A stretch of DNA of 64,000 nt from Geomonas diazotrophica (GTDB lineage: Bacteria > Desulfobacterota > Desulfuromonadia > Geobacterales > Geobacteraceae): assembly GCF_018919385.1 (NCBI RefSeq), contig NZ_JAHLMF010000001.1, forward strand, positions 124,001 through 188,000, given 5' to 3'. Shown one piece after another: positions 63,785 to 64,000 of the stretch. The translations under genes and the position numbers were made by a program. The notes under the pieces were generated by a model that was not told the DNA's origin, did no database searches, and saw nothing but the letters and a program-made list of their open reading frames with translations. Position 1 is the stretch's first letter. Every line of letters starts with the position of its first letter.

Positions 63785-64000
63785 ATGAAGGAAATCTTGA
63801 ACTTTTACCTCAACCTCACCATCAGGTTCAGGCTCGGCCTGCTGTGCGTCTGTTACAGCTTCTGCCTGATCGCCACCGCGGTTGCCGCCCAAGCGGACTC
63901 CCTGCTGATAAAGTACGGATCGCTCGCCCTCTTCATAATCATGGGCGGGATCTTCGGCGCGATCAACATCTGGTCCATCAGGACGCCGCTGGTGCGGACC
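63785..64000 (+). CDS. N-terminal part of a membrane protein, possibly a chemoreceptor
   Basis: 72 codons are visible, starting at ATG 63785 with AAGGAG at good spacing, open to the window end. MKEILNFYLNLTIRFRLG is followed by a TM helix (about 18-35, LLCVCYSFCLIATAVAA) and a second one (about 45-62, SLALFIIMGGIFGAINIW), with a very short loop between. The N-terminal style and the sigma-28-like promoter suggest a methyl-accepting chemotaxis protein with a minimal periplasmic part, but the signalling domain lies outside the window, so this is tentative. Confidence 0.45.
   Translation, partial: MKEILNFYLNLTIRFRLGLLCVCYSFCLIATAVAAQADSLLIKYGSLALFIIMGGIFGAINIWSIRTPLVRT

Overview
The window looks like chromosomal DNA from a Geobacteraceae member (Geobacter, Geomonas or Citrifermentans type). 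The signs are high GC content, an undecaheme-or-larger secreted c-type cytochrome, two sensor proteins with a periplasmic CxxCH heme site, a split transketolase, a pyruvate carboxylase, many multi-domain two-component proteins, and families of palindromic intergenic repeats. No rRNA, tRNA, CRISPR array, integrase or complete insertion sequence was seen, so most of it reads as ordinary chromosome. The genus assignment is inference from gene content, not from a marker gene.

Layout. 0-6 kb: the 5' part of a multiheme cytochrome gene (minus strand), a seven-bladed propeller protein, a heme-containing DUF3365-like sensor without a classical output domain, and two decayed genes. 5.2-13 kb: a small exported protein, a Pal/OmpA lipoprotein, a large TPR protein, an OB-fold-like exported protein, an SDR oxidoreductase, a tandem receiver-like protein and a DUF362/ferredoxin protein. 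12.3-25.3 kb (minus strand): an outer-membrane barrel candidate, an NtrC-type regulator with a heme-containing histidine kinase, a pseudopilin, split transketolase, a conserved Pro-rich protein, short MetH, a GerMN-domain protein overlapping glutamate racemase, and a DUF554 membrane protein. 25.6-29 kb: pyruvate carboxylase with a clear promoter and terminator. 29.7-33.8 kb: a hybrid kinase and a siroheme nitrite/sulfite reductase-like protein.

34-46.4 kb is the most unusual region. Seven co-directional, partly overlapping genes encode a receiver-kinase with an altered H-box, a four-PAS sensor kinase, receiver-PAS, receiver-HD-GYP-like, an MglA-type Ras-like GTPase, a soluble kinase, a receiver-MshEN-PilB/GspE ATPase with two C-terminal zinc ribbons, and a stand-alone receiver (eight proteins counting the first). 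The overlaps (ATGA junctions) and the related receivers suggest one phosphosignalling module that controls a polarity GTPase and an assembly ATPase. I propose it as a candidate undescribed system.

46.4-64 kb: a diguanylate cyclase, a c-heme/CopD-like/cytochrome-b5-like membrane protein, aminopeptidase N, a PAS-GGDEF-EAL-receiver protein whose reading frame runs 339 nt into convergent corA, an EVE-domain protein, PolX, exported MsrA and MsrB, two small exported proteins, sucC-sucD, a COG1600-like Fe-S protein, and the first 72 codons of a membrane protein (possibly a chemoreceptor) behind a sigma-28-like promoter.

All functional calls come from motifs read by eye and from family knowledge. 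No database search was run.
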